Positions 42,936 to 50,308 of a stretch of DNA of 64,000 bases are shown here, in pieces. The translations under genes and the position numbers were made by a program. Numbering within the stretch: position 1 is the first letter of the stretch; every line of letters starts with the position of its first letter. Below the pieces are notes generated by a model, which was not told where the DNA came from, made no database searches, and saw only the letters and a list, made by a program, of their open reading frames with translations. This DNA comes from Actinomadura graeca (GTDB taxonomy: Bacteria; Actinomycetota; Actinomycetes; Streptosporangiales; Streptosporangiaceae). Location: contig NZ_CP059572.1 in NCBI RefSeq assembly GCF_019175365.1, positions 8,122,001-8,186,000 of the forward strand. The letters are read 5' to 3'.

Positions 42936-44174
42936 ATGGCAGTCGCCGCCGTGTCATCCCAGACCGTTCGAGTCCCGGCCGATCCCTTACCGGATACCGT
43001 CGAGACCTTCCGGCTCGCCCTTCCACCGGCCGAGCTGCGAGTGCGCAGCACGGTTCCCGGGCTGCGCACGGCGGTCGGCGCCTTGGTGGAGCCCCTGTTC
43101 GAGATGGACGACGCGACCTCCCTCGCGGCGCCGTGCATGACCTTCACCACCCGGTCCGACGCCCCGTCCCGCACCATCCGGACGGACACCGCGTGCCGTC
43201 CCGCCCAGCAGGACCCGGGCAGCGCACCACACCTGCTGCTGCACCCGGACGGGCCCCGCTACGTCATCCTGGAGCGCACGCTCGACCGGAGCGTGCTCCT
43301 GCGCGACGGCGAGACCGACAGTGCCCCGCTCCTCATCACCGTCCCGGCCGGTGGAGGACGGCTGACCGTGGAGGCGGCCGACGCCGGGCCCGCCTCCGTG
43401 CGGGCGGTCGTCCGTCTGCTCGGCACGCTCCTCGGCGCGCAGCTCACCGGACGCGGGGCGGTGTTCCTGCACGGATCGGCCGTGGCGGTGAACGGCTCCG
43501 CGGTGCTGATGCTGGGGCCCAAGCACCAGGGCAAGTCGTCGCTGGCGTTCCTCGCCGTGACCCGGTGCGGCGCGGACTACGTGTCCGACGACACCCTCGT
43601 CGCCTGGGCGCACGGCCCCGGTTCCCCGCCGGTGCTGCGCGGCTGGCCCAAACGCGTCGGCATCGCCACGGCCCTGCTCGCCGACCACCCCGCCCGCGAC
43701 GCCTTCGAACGCGCACCGCTGCGCCGCCACGGATCCGGCAGGCCGCCGATCCCGGTCCCCTCGGGCGCGGTGTGGAGCACCGGCCCCCAGGGCAGGAAGC
43801 GGATCTTCGCGGACCTGGACGAGTTCACGGCGCTGACCGGTGCGACCGTGGCCACCGGCAGCCGGCCCGCGGGCATCGTGCTGCCGCGGGCCGACCCGTC
43901 CCGCCGCGGCTGGGCGATCGAGCCGGTCGCCGACCGTGCGGAGGCGCTCGCGGAGGCCCTGCTCGCCGGAGCGGACCTGCGGCACTTCACCGACTACCTG
44001 GGCCTGCTGCCGCACCCACGACCCGAACCCGCCGTCCGCTCGGAGGTCCTCGCGGCCCTCGCCGCCCTCCCGTGCGTCAGCGTCGCCTACGGTCCCGACG
44101 TCAACGTCGACTTCCCCCGGTTCTGGGACGAGGTCACCGCGGCGTTCACCCTGTCACCGGACCGCGAGGCGTGA
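42936..44174 (+). CDS. HPr-kinase-like P-loop protein 2
   Basis: 412 residues, same general plan as the protein at 39879: an N-terminal alpha/beta part, then VFLHGSAVAVNGSAVLML and a P-loop at residues 194-202 reading GPKHQGKSS, which keeps GK-S but differs from the usual GxxGxGKS. YVSDDTLVAW follows, with a DD pair at the Mg2+/catalytic place. GARGIVLPRAD-like sequence and an RWF-type C-terminal end are also seen. The ATG at 42936 has GAAGAGG at good spacing. The stop overlaps the phosphatase start by 4 bp. Two such proteins in one cluster suggest either a heteromeric pair or two kinases with distinct targets. Confidence 0.75.
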   Translation: MAVAAVSSQTVRVPADPLPDTVETFRLALPPAELRVRSTVPGLRTAVGALVEPLFEMDDATSLAAPCMTFTTRSDAPSRTIRTDTACRPAQQDPGSAPHLLLHPDGPRYVILERTLDRSVLLRDGETDSAPLLITVPAGGGRLTVEAADAGPASVRAVVRLLGTLLGAQLTGRGAVFLHGSAVAVNGSAVLMLGPKHQGKSSLAFLAVTRCGADYVSDDTLVAWAHGPGSPPVLRGWPKRVGIATALLADHPARDAFERAPLRRHGSGRPPIPVPSGAVWSTGPQGRKRIFADLDEFTALTGATVATGSRPAGIVLPRADPSRRGWAIEPVADRAEALAEALLAGADLRHFTDYLGLLPHPRPEPAVRSEVLAALAALPCVSVAYGPDVNVDFPRFWDEVTAAFTLSPDREA

Positions 44175-44980
44175 CCGGCATGCCGGCCGTCCCCGGAATC
44201 AACTACCGCGCACCGCTGGCCTCCGGCCTGCGGCCCGGAATCCTGCACCGGTCCGGCGACATGACCGCGTTCACCGCCGAGGACGCGGGCGTCCTGGCCG
44301 GACCCGGTGGTCTGAGGTCGGCGCTGGACCTGCGGTCGGCCCCCGAAGTCGAACGCTATGGGCCGCCCAGCGCACTCCTGGCCCATGGCGTGCGCTGGCT
44401 GCGCGTGCCGCTGAGCGGCTACCCCCGCGATCCCATCGCCGCGCGGCGGCCCACCGTCGCCGACCGCACGCGGTACCTGCACGGCATCCTGACCGACGCG
44501 GTACCTGGGAGCTGGGCGCATCTCTTCCGGACGCTGGCCCGGGTGGCCGACCGTCCTTTCCTGCTGAGCTGCCACTTCGGCAAGGACCGCACCGGCCTGG
44601 TCGTCGCGGTCCTGCTCGCACTCGCCGGGGCGTCCCCGCGCGAGATCTGCGCCGACTACGCCGCAGGCAGGGCCGACCTGATCGCCAAGGCCGATCGCTT
44701 CAAGGACAAGTGGACGCGGCGCGGCCACACCCGCGAGGAGTACATCTCCCGGCTGTGCACCTCCCCGGAGACGATGGAGCACTGGCTGGACGAGGTGAAC
44801 GCCCGGTACGGCCGCATCGAGACGGCACTGGAGGCGCAGGGCGTGCGGGCGGACGACCTGGTGCGGGTGCGCAGGCTGCTGACCGCCGATGCACCCGCCG
44901 TTTCCGGCGCGTCCGTCCACCCGGCGGCCCACACCGTGCGTGCGGTCAGCGCCGACGGCGCTCGGGACGGTGGGCGTTGA
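44171..44980 (+). CDS. Tyrosine-phosphatase-like enzyme (Y_phosphatase3 type)
   Basis: 269 residues. The CX5R active site is SCHFGKDRTG (C134, R140), with LRSALDLRSAPEVERYG and WLRVPLSGY before it, as in bacterial protein tyrosine/serine phosphatases that also attack phosphoinositides and small phosphates. In polyoxin and nikkomycin the phosphatase PolJ/NikL (cysteine type) removes the 5' phosphate of octosyl acid phosphate; an equivalent step here is plausible. GTG 44171 overlaps the kinase-like gene stop. The C-terminal 60 residues are Ala/Val-rich and probably a tail. Confidence 0.85.
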   Translation: MTGMPAVPGINYRAPLASGLRPGILHRSGDMTAFTAEDAGVLAGPGGLRSALDLRSAPEVERYGPPSALLAHGVRWLRVPLSGYPRDPIAARRPTVADRTRYLHGILTDAVPGSWAHLFRTLARVADRPFLLSCHFGKDRTGLVVAVLLALAGASPREICADYAAGRADLIAKADRFKDKWTRRGHTREEYISRLCTSPETMEHWLDEVNARYGRIETALEAQGVRADDLVRVRRLLTADAPAVSGASVHPAAHTVRAVSADGARDGGR

Positions 44981-46002
44981 ACGTCCGCACACCGGCCACG
45001 CGCGTCCAGGTACGGACGCCCGTGCCGGACCGCCTGTGGCGCGACATGATCGCCGAAGCCGCCCAGGACGCGCTGCCGAGCCAGACACCGGGATGGCGGT
45101 CGGCCGTGTGCGCGCAGGGCTGGCAGGACGCGACACGCCTGTACACCTGGCCCGACGGCGCGAGGGTGCTGCTTCCTCTGGCCCGATCCACGGACGGGAC
45201 CCGCACGCAGTACGCGTCCTGGCCGGAAGGCTGGGGTGTCGGCGGCGTGGTCGCCGCCGCCGGCGTCGTCACCGCCGACCGCGCGGAAGCGATACTGGGC
45301 GACCTGGCCGCCCTGCCCGCCGACCAGGTCTATCTGCGCCCGCACCACGCGTCGGTGGCCCTGTGGGATTCGCTGGTCCCTCCCGGCACCCGGCGCAATC
45401 CGCGGATGTTGCAGATCCTGGACCTTGAGGGCGGCTTCGAGCACGTCTGGCGCCACCGGTTCCGGGGGACCCTGCGCACCGCCGTCCGGCGGGCGGAAAG
45501 GGCCGGGCTGACGATCGAACGCGACGGCACGGGACGGCTCCTCCCCGAGTTCGACCGGCTCTTCGAGCTGTCACTCGACCGGTGGGACGACCAGTCGGAC
45601 GAGCCGCGCGGAGAGACCCGCCGGCGGATACGGGCGAAGAACCCGCCGACGAAGTTCACCGCGGTCGCCGACCACCTGGGTCACGACTGCCAGGTCTGGA
45701 TGGCACGGCACGGCGGTCAGGCGATCGCCGCGGTGGTCACGCTCTACCAGGGGCCGTACGTCGTCTACTGGCAGGGCGCCATGGACAAGGAACGGGCGGC
45801 GCCCGCCCGCGCGGCGCCCTACCTGCTCCATCTGGTCGCCGAGGACGCCTGCGCGCGCGGCGCGCGGGCCCTCTACCTGGGTGACACCTATCCCGGCACG
45901 TCGGTGACCCGCTTCAAGAAGAACTTCGGGCCCGACGAGTACCAGGCGTCCGGCTTCTGGATCCCGGGACGATCGCGGGCACACGAGCGGAGGAGATCAT
46001 GA
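44977..46002 (+). CDS. FemAB/GNAT-like acyltransferase
   Basis: 341 residues of the double-GNAT (FemABX/BioF2-like) type: EHVWRHRFRGTLRTAVRRAERAGL is the characteristic Arg-rich helix after the first half, FDRLFELSLDRWDDQ follows, and QAIAAVVTLYQGPYVVYWQGAMD and YLGDTYPGTSVTRFKKNFGP form the second half. FemX-type enzymes move aminoacyl groups from aminoacyl-tRNA to amines, for example PacB in pacidamycin. Here it may attach an amino acid or acyl group to the amino-nucleoside. The TTG start at 44977 overlaps the preceding stop (TTGA). The downstream phosphatase overlaps by 4 bp. Confidence 0.8.
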   Translation: MNVRTPATRVQVRTPVPDRLWRDMIAEAAQDALPSQTPGWRSAVCAQGWQDATRLYTWPDGARVLLPLARSTDGTRTQYASWPEGWGVGGVVAAAGVVTADRAEAILGDLAALPADQVYLRPHHASVALWDSLVPPGTRRNPRMLQILDLEGGFEHVWRHRFRGTLRTAVRRAERAGLTIERDGTGRLLPEFDRLFELSLDRWDDQSDEPRGETRRRIRAKNPPTKFTAVADHLGHDCQVWMARHGGQAIAAVVTLYQGPYVVYWQGAMDKERAAPARAAPYLLHLVAEDACARGARALYLGDTYPGTSVTRFKKNFGPDEYQASGFWIPGRSRAHERRRS

Positions 46003-46484
46003 AGGACCGTCATTGGAGGACGCGGTACCGCGTCGGGGCGTACGAGGTCTGGGGCACGTCGCTGGACAGCGAGGAGCGCCGCCGGAACGCACCGCACGCC
46101 GAACCCGCCGACTTCGGCCTCTACCTCGACGAGCGCTGGCACGGCGAGGAGGACGCCCGGACCTCGCACTTCGTGTACTGGCCGACACTGGAGGCCCCCG
46201 TGGAGCGCGCGCTGCTCATCGCACGGATCAAGGAGGCCGCCGCCGCGCTTCGGGACGGCGCCACCGTGGAGGTGGCCTGTTTCGGCGGGCACGGACGCAC
46301 CGGAACCGTCCTGTGCTGCCTGGACGTCATCCTGCGCGGGACGACGGCGCGGGAGGCACTCGAACGGATCCGCCGGGAGTACTGCCGTTACGCGGTGGGC
46401 TCGGCCGGTCTTGAGAACTTCCTCCTGAACGACACCGGCGACCTGGTGACACCCGAGCCGCTGCGCGCGGGGGAGGGCCGATGA
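45999..46484 (+). CDS. Small cysteine-type phosphatase (dual-specificity-like)
   Basis: 161 residues with the signature VACFGGHGRTGTV (C94, R100), the CX5R P-loop of dual-specificity and tyrosine phosphatases, followed by LDVILRGTTAREALERIRREYC. The size and the GGHGRTGT loop are like my recollection of small phosphatases in nucleoside antibiotic clusters (NikL/PolJ). A second phosphatase of the same chemistry lies at 44171, and a HAD phosphatase on the other arm. ATG 45999 overlaps the acyltransferase stop, with GGAGGAG just upstream. The substrate is probably a phosphorylated nucleoside intermediate. Confidence 0.85.
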   Translation: MKDRHWRTRYRVGAYEVWGTSLDSEERRRNAPHAEPADFGLYLDERWHGEEDARTSHFVYWPTLEAPVERALLIARIKEAAAALRDGATVEVACFGGHGRTGTVLCCLDVILRGTTAREALERIRREYCRYAVGSAGLENFLLNDTGDLVTPEPLRAGEGR

Positions 46485-47107
46485 GCACTCCGATGGTCTC
46501 GCTCGAACACATCACACACGAGGACACCCCTTTCCGCTGGTACCACGCCCGGAACACCTTCGGCCAAGCCGACCTGGATGCACTGCTCAAGACGTTCCCC
46601 CATGACGGGCTCCGGATGGTCACACGCTCCGGTCTGGACAAGTCGTACGCCATGTACCACCGCCAGTTGCATCCACTGGACGGGACCGGGGAGAGCGCCG
46701 CCGAGCTCGCCGAGCCCTGGCGGCGCTTCGTGACCGAGGTGACGGGACCGGCCTACCGCGCCGCCGTCGCCCGGCTGACGGGCCTGCCGATCGACGACGG
46801 CCCCGTCGAGGTGAACGTCTGGCGGTACGGCCGGAGCTGCTGGCTCGCCCCCCATGTCGACAAGCCGGAGAAGCTGGTCACGCACATCCTGTACTTCAAC
46901 GAGGCATGGCCGTCCGAGCAGGGCGGTGACCTGCTGCTTCTGGGATCCTCGTCCGAAGCCGACGTGGTACGCCGGATTCCTCCGGTCGCCAACACCGGTG
47001 TCCTCCTGCCCCGTGGCGAGGACAGCTGGCACGCCGTGGAACGTGTCCACGACGCGGCGACCGGCCTCGAACGGCTCTCCGCCCAGGTGATCTTCCAGCG
47101 CGGGTGA
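46481..47107 (+). CDS. 2-oxoglutarate/Fe(II)-dependent oxygenase 2
   Basis: 208 residues. The iron ligands are H125 and D127 in APHVDKPEK and H184 in DSWHAVERV. YFNEAWPSEQGGDLLLL is the strand between them, as in the first oxygenase. It most likely hydroxylates or oxidatively cleaves part of the sugar; a 2OG enzyme trims the octosyl-derived chain in nikkomycin biosynthesis. ATG 46481 overlaps the phosphatase stop by 4 bp. It is the last gene of the plus-strand operon. The 65-bp spacer to the convergent NDK-like gene contains a 12-bp palindrome covering the NDK stop. Confidence 0.88.
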   Translation: MSTPMVSLEHITHEDTPFRWYHARNTFGQADLDALLKTFPHDGLRMVTRSGLDKSYAMYHRQLHPLDGTGESAAELAEPWRRFVTEVTGPAYRAAVARLTGLPIDDGPVEVNVWRYGRSCWLAPHVDKPEKLVTHILYFNEAWPSEQGGDLLLLGSSSEADVVRRIPPVANTGVLLPRGEDSWHAVERVHDAATGLERLSAQVIFQRG

Positions 47108-47172
47108 TCTCCGACGGCCCCGCACACCCCGGCCTCCGGCATCGCGGGCCGCACCATCGCGGTTCCGCCGGG

Positions 47173-47625
47173 CTATCGATAGCGGATGAGGGGCCCGAAC
47201 ACGGCCCGTTCGTGATCACGCTCACCACGGGTCTCGGGACAGTGCGCGACGTTGCGGCGCTCACTCGTGCCGAACCGGCGGCGGACGTCCTTCTTGACGC
47301 GGCGGGTCCGGCGCAGGGCGTCGTCCCCGACGACCGCGAGCACCAGCATGGGCCCCTCACAGAGATAGGCGAGTGTGAGGGGCCCGTCCGGTTCGTTCAG
47401 CTTCTCCGGGTACCAGCGTTCAGCCTGGACTCGGGTGAGCCGCAGTGCGCCGACGGGCTCGACGGTCAGTCCCGCCTCCCGCAGCGCCCGGATCACCTCA
47501 GGGACCAGTCCGCGGCCGACCCCGTCCGGCTTGACGACCATGTGGGTATCGCGGGCGAGGTCGCAGGGCACCGGCCGCCCGTGGCCGGGCCGCCGGAGCA
47601 AGCCGTACGGCGAGCGCCCGTTCAC
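47173..47625 (-). CDS. Nucleoside-diphosphate-kinase-like protein, shortened active-site region
   Basis: 150 residues. Family signs are MVVKPDGVGRGLVPEVI near the N-terminus, CEGPMLVLAVVGDDAL in the middle, and RRNVAHCPETRGE, where the His replaces the phospho-His of the NxxHGSDS motif. It lacks the usual GATxP...GTIR segment, so it is divergent and may be a nucleotide-binding or altered kinase. GTG 47625 overlaps the IclR stop (GTGA). Its place beside a regulator at the cluster end suggests a self-resistance or nucleotide-handling role; not a housekeeping ndk. Stop codon lies within the palindrome GCTATCGATAGC. Confidence 0.75.
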   Translation of the reverse strand: MNGRSPYGLLRRPGHGRPVPCDLARDTHMVVKPDGVGRGLVPEVIRALREAGLTVEPVGALRLTRVQAERWYPEKLNEPDGPLTLAYLCEGPMLVLAVVGDDALRRTRRVKKDVRRRFGTSERRNVAHCPETRGERDHERAVFGPLIRYR

Positions 47626-48377
47626 TGCACCTGGACCAGGCCGGGGGCGCCCCTTATGGCGCGAATCAACCCGGCGCCCGCAGCCTGGAGATAGGAGGCC
47701 GTCCTGACGGGGTGGATCTGTTCGGGTGTGCCCGTGACCGCCAGTGCGGCGATCATCGCACCTGAGGTGTCCAGCACCGGAACGGCGATCGCGACCGCGT
47801 CCTGCCCATGGGCGACCGCGAACCCCTGTCCGGCCACCCGGGCCAGTTCCTCGGCGGAGGGTTCGCGGATGGTCCGGCGCGGACGTCGCTGCTCGATGTC
47901 GCCCGCGACGGTGGGGGCGAGCCGGGTGCGGTAGGCCCGGAGAAGCTTCGCCACCGCGTGTGCCGCCGCCGCGCCTTCCGCGGGCGTACAGGAGGAGGAC
48001 TCGTCCCCCCGGCTCGCGCGCAGGCTGTCCAGCATGACCGGATCGAGGCCGTTCGGAACGAATAAGAACACACTCTGCCGGGTGAGTTCCCGCATTCTCT
48101 CCAAGCACGGACGCGACAGTTCCCGGATCATGCGGGGGCGCGGTACGCGAATTCCCAAGATGAACAGGTTGAAGCCGAGGCGCAGGCCCCGGTCCCCGCG
48201 TTCCAGCATGCCGGCGTCGACAAGCTCGGCGATCAGCCGGTGGGCGGTCGGCTTCGGCAGGTCGGCGCGGCGGGCGAGTTCCGACAGGGCCAGCTCGCAC
48301 TCGCCAGGGTGAAAGCAGTTCAGGATGGACAGTCCTCGGGAAAGCATGGATCTCGTGGTGCGCTTCTGGTCGGTCAA
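47622..48377 (-). CDS. IclR-family transcriptional regulator
   Basis: 251 residues. The N-terminal winged helix (LALSELARRADLPKPTAHRLIAELVDAGMLERGDRGLRLG) and the C-terminal IclR effector domain (ARVAGQGFAVAHGQDAVAIAVPVLD) are clear. TTG 48377 has AGGAGG about 10 nt upstream. It is the first gene of a two-gene unit with the NDK-like gene. It may control the cluster, for example via the repeats at 33288-33334, but that is unproven. The effector is unknown. Confidence 0.92.
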   Translation of the reverse strand: MTDQKRTTRSMLSRGLSILNCFHPGECELALSELARRADLPKPTAHRLIAELVDAGMLERGDRGLRLGFNLFILGIRVPRPRMIRELSRPCLERMRELTRQSVFLFVPNGLDPVMLDSLRASRGDESSSCTPAEGAAAAHAVAKLLRAYRTRLAPTVAGDIEQRRPRRTIREPSAEELARVAGQGFAVAHGQDAVAIAVPVLDTSGAMIAALAVTGTPEQIHPVRTASYLQAAGAGLIRAIRGAPGLVQVQ

Positions 48378-49179
48378 GAGAAGATCCTCCTGGTCGGTGG
48401 AGAGGTCATGGGCTCCCTCTCACTCCCGAGGCCGTGACACGGACATCGCCGCTCCCGGCGGCGGTCGTCGAACGGCCTTGTCGGTGGCCTGGGGCAACTG
48501 CAGAGCATTCGTTCAGGAACAGGACCTCCTTGCCGGGTGGCACAGTCCCCGCTCTACGGGGCAGCCGCGTCGTCACCTAGTGTTGGACTCCGGTCCTGAC
48601 CGGCAGAAACGTCCCGTCGATCCATGTTCAGCCCAGCCAAGAGGGATTTTCGGATCGCTGGAGATGCGGACAGGCCGACCGCGCATGGGCGGGGGAGGCG
48701 ACCTGTTCGTCGGACTGGTCGGGCCGATACCACCGATGCGGCTTGGAGTTTCCTCCGCACACACCAGTTCGAGCAGCCTGAATCGGCATTGTCTTCGCCC
48801 CCGAAACCCTGTCACGCCAGCCCTACCGGCCGTTGAATACTTGATCAGTGCCGGTGGACGTCCTGGCGCGTCCGCCAGTCCCACCAGACCCCTTGGGCGC
48901 CCACCTTCAAGAAAGGGGGCGACTACGCAAGCATTTTACATAATGATTCCGGGAAGTTTCATCAATGTTGGCCGGATCGTGCCAGACTGAGAATCTTTAC
49001 CCAGGGTTTACTGAGTTGTCCACTATCTCATCACCTGATTTTGGGCATGCCGAATGTCGATAAGACAATTATGGCCTTGTGACCCAAACGATGATTGGCA
49101 AACAACTGTTGGGACTGCACGGTTTCCGAGGCAACTTCTGATCAAGGAGTTGCGCCTGATGACGGTTAACCGAAAATCA
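48378..49179. other. Intergenic region without a convincing gene
   Basis: I see no protein-like frame on either strand. About 48935-49180 is clearly less GC-rich than the rest, which suggests acquired or promoter DNA. It probably includes the IclR promoter near its left end. Confidence 0.5.
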
Positions 49180-49840
49180 AGACGGACGGTGCCCGACCAC
49201 GTCCGATAAGGCCCCCCGGAGCACCGGCGCGGCCGGATCGGCCAGAACCCGGCAGGACGACCGGCCACCCGGCCCCAGCCGCGTCGCCTCGGCCGCCACC
49301 GTCGATGGCACCAGCGATCCCCAGGCAGTCGCAGGCCCACCACCGTCGCGCCGACACCGCCGACCGCCGCGCCGAGCACCACCGCCGGATACCGCTCGGT
49401 CGCCGCGTTGAGCCAGGCGCCACGGTCGAGGGTGGCGCCGACCGTCGCGATCACAGGCCGCTGGACCGCACCGCCGGGATCCGCTCGTTGCGATGGGCGT
49501 ACGTTCCGTTGAGCACACCGGTCGCGGTCGCCGACCGCACCGGGCCGATCCGCTGATCATCGCGGCCGACTCGTCGGGCAGCGTGGCCGCTCGCCGAACG
49601 CCGTGCTGCCGGGTGACACGCAGCATGGTGGTGCCGAGTTCCGACAGCTCCCGGTCGAGGACGGCGCGGCCCGGAGAGCGGGGCCTCGGCGCGCCGCTCG
49701 CGCTTCCGCCTGGCGGCGCCGGTGTAGCAGGCCGTCGGCGACGTTGCCCAGCGCAGCGTGCCGATCAGGTGCAGCATCGTGCACTTGCCCGACCCCGGGT
49801 TCCAGGTCGCCGAGGCTATGACCGGTTGGAATTACCAATC
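49180..49840 (-). pseudogene. Decayed MacB-type ABC transporter (ATPase and permease remnants)
   Basis: Reading the minus strand from about 49835, three frames hold pieces of one transporter. SGK-TMLHLIGTL is the Walker A region of a LolD/MacB-type ATPase (Ser/Thr damaged). Then ATLPDESAAMIS and GPVRSATATGVLNGTYAH, with a frame change, match MacB-family permease periplasmic sequence. Then TVGATLDRGAWLNAATERYPAVVLGAAV continues in a third frame. The intervening parts are deleted and there are stops. It is a remnant with no function expected. A former antimicrobial-peptide or lipoprotein exporter is plausible. Exact ends are approximate. Confidence 0.7.
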
Positions 49841-50308
49841 ATGCGGTCGCGCAATGGACCATGGCCTGACGAGACGGGCCCGGACGATCGAGAGCACCGG
49901 ACACGTCACGTACGTCGCAAGCGCTCGGTACCCCGGATCGTGCAAGGGGACCGAAGCTGCTGAATGTGAAAGCGGCGCCGTAGCTCCCACGTTCCCGCCC
50001 GGTGGCCCGACGGAAACGGCCACCATGACAAGGAGATCCGATGTGCCCCCCGCAGCGCGCTCCCACTGCGGCCGGTGTCAGAACCGCGACCAGCCTGGCG
50101 GTGGACACGACCGCATGCGCCATTCAGTGGGCTTCTCCGCGACCAGGACGCGCAGGTCGCTTGCACGACGTGGCTATTCGTTTCCCCTCTTCGGAACGCC
50201 CTTCGCGGTCGAACAACGGGTTGGCGTCCCGCGACGCGGCCCCATTGATGCACATGACCGTGAACGCCTCTCGACAACCGCTCCCACCCCGCCCCCCAGG
50301 AGAATGAC
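49841..50308. other. Upstream region of the secreted protease
   Basis: No gene-like frame. It presumably contains the protease promoter. The sequence just before the start has AGGAG at good spacing. Confidence 0.4.

Noticed and set aside
48325..48990. 221-codon plus-strand frame in the gap after IclR
   Set aside because: Overlaps the IclR start region, lacks a ribosome site and has no protein-like pattern.
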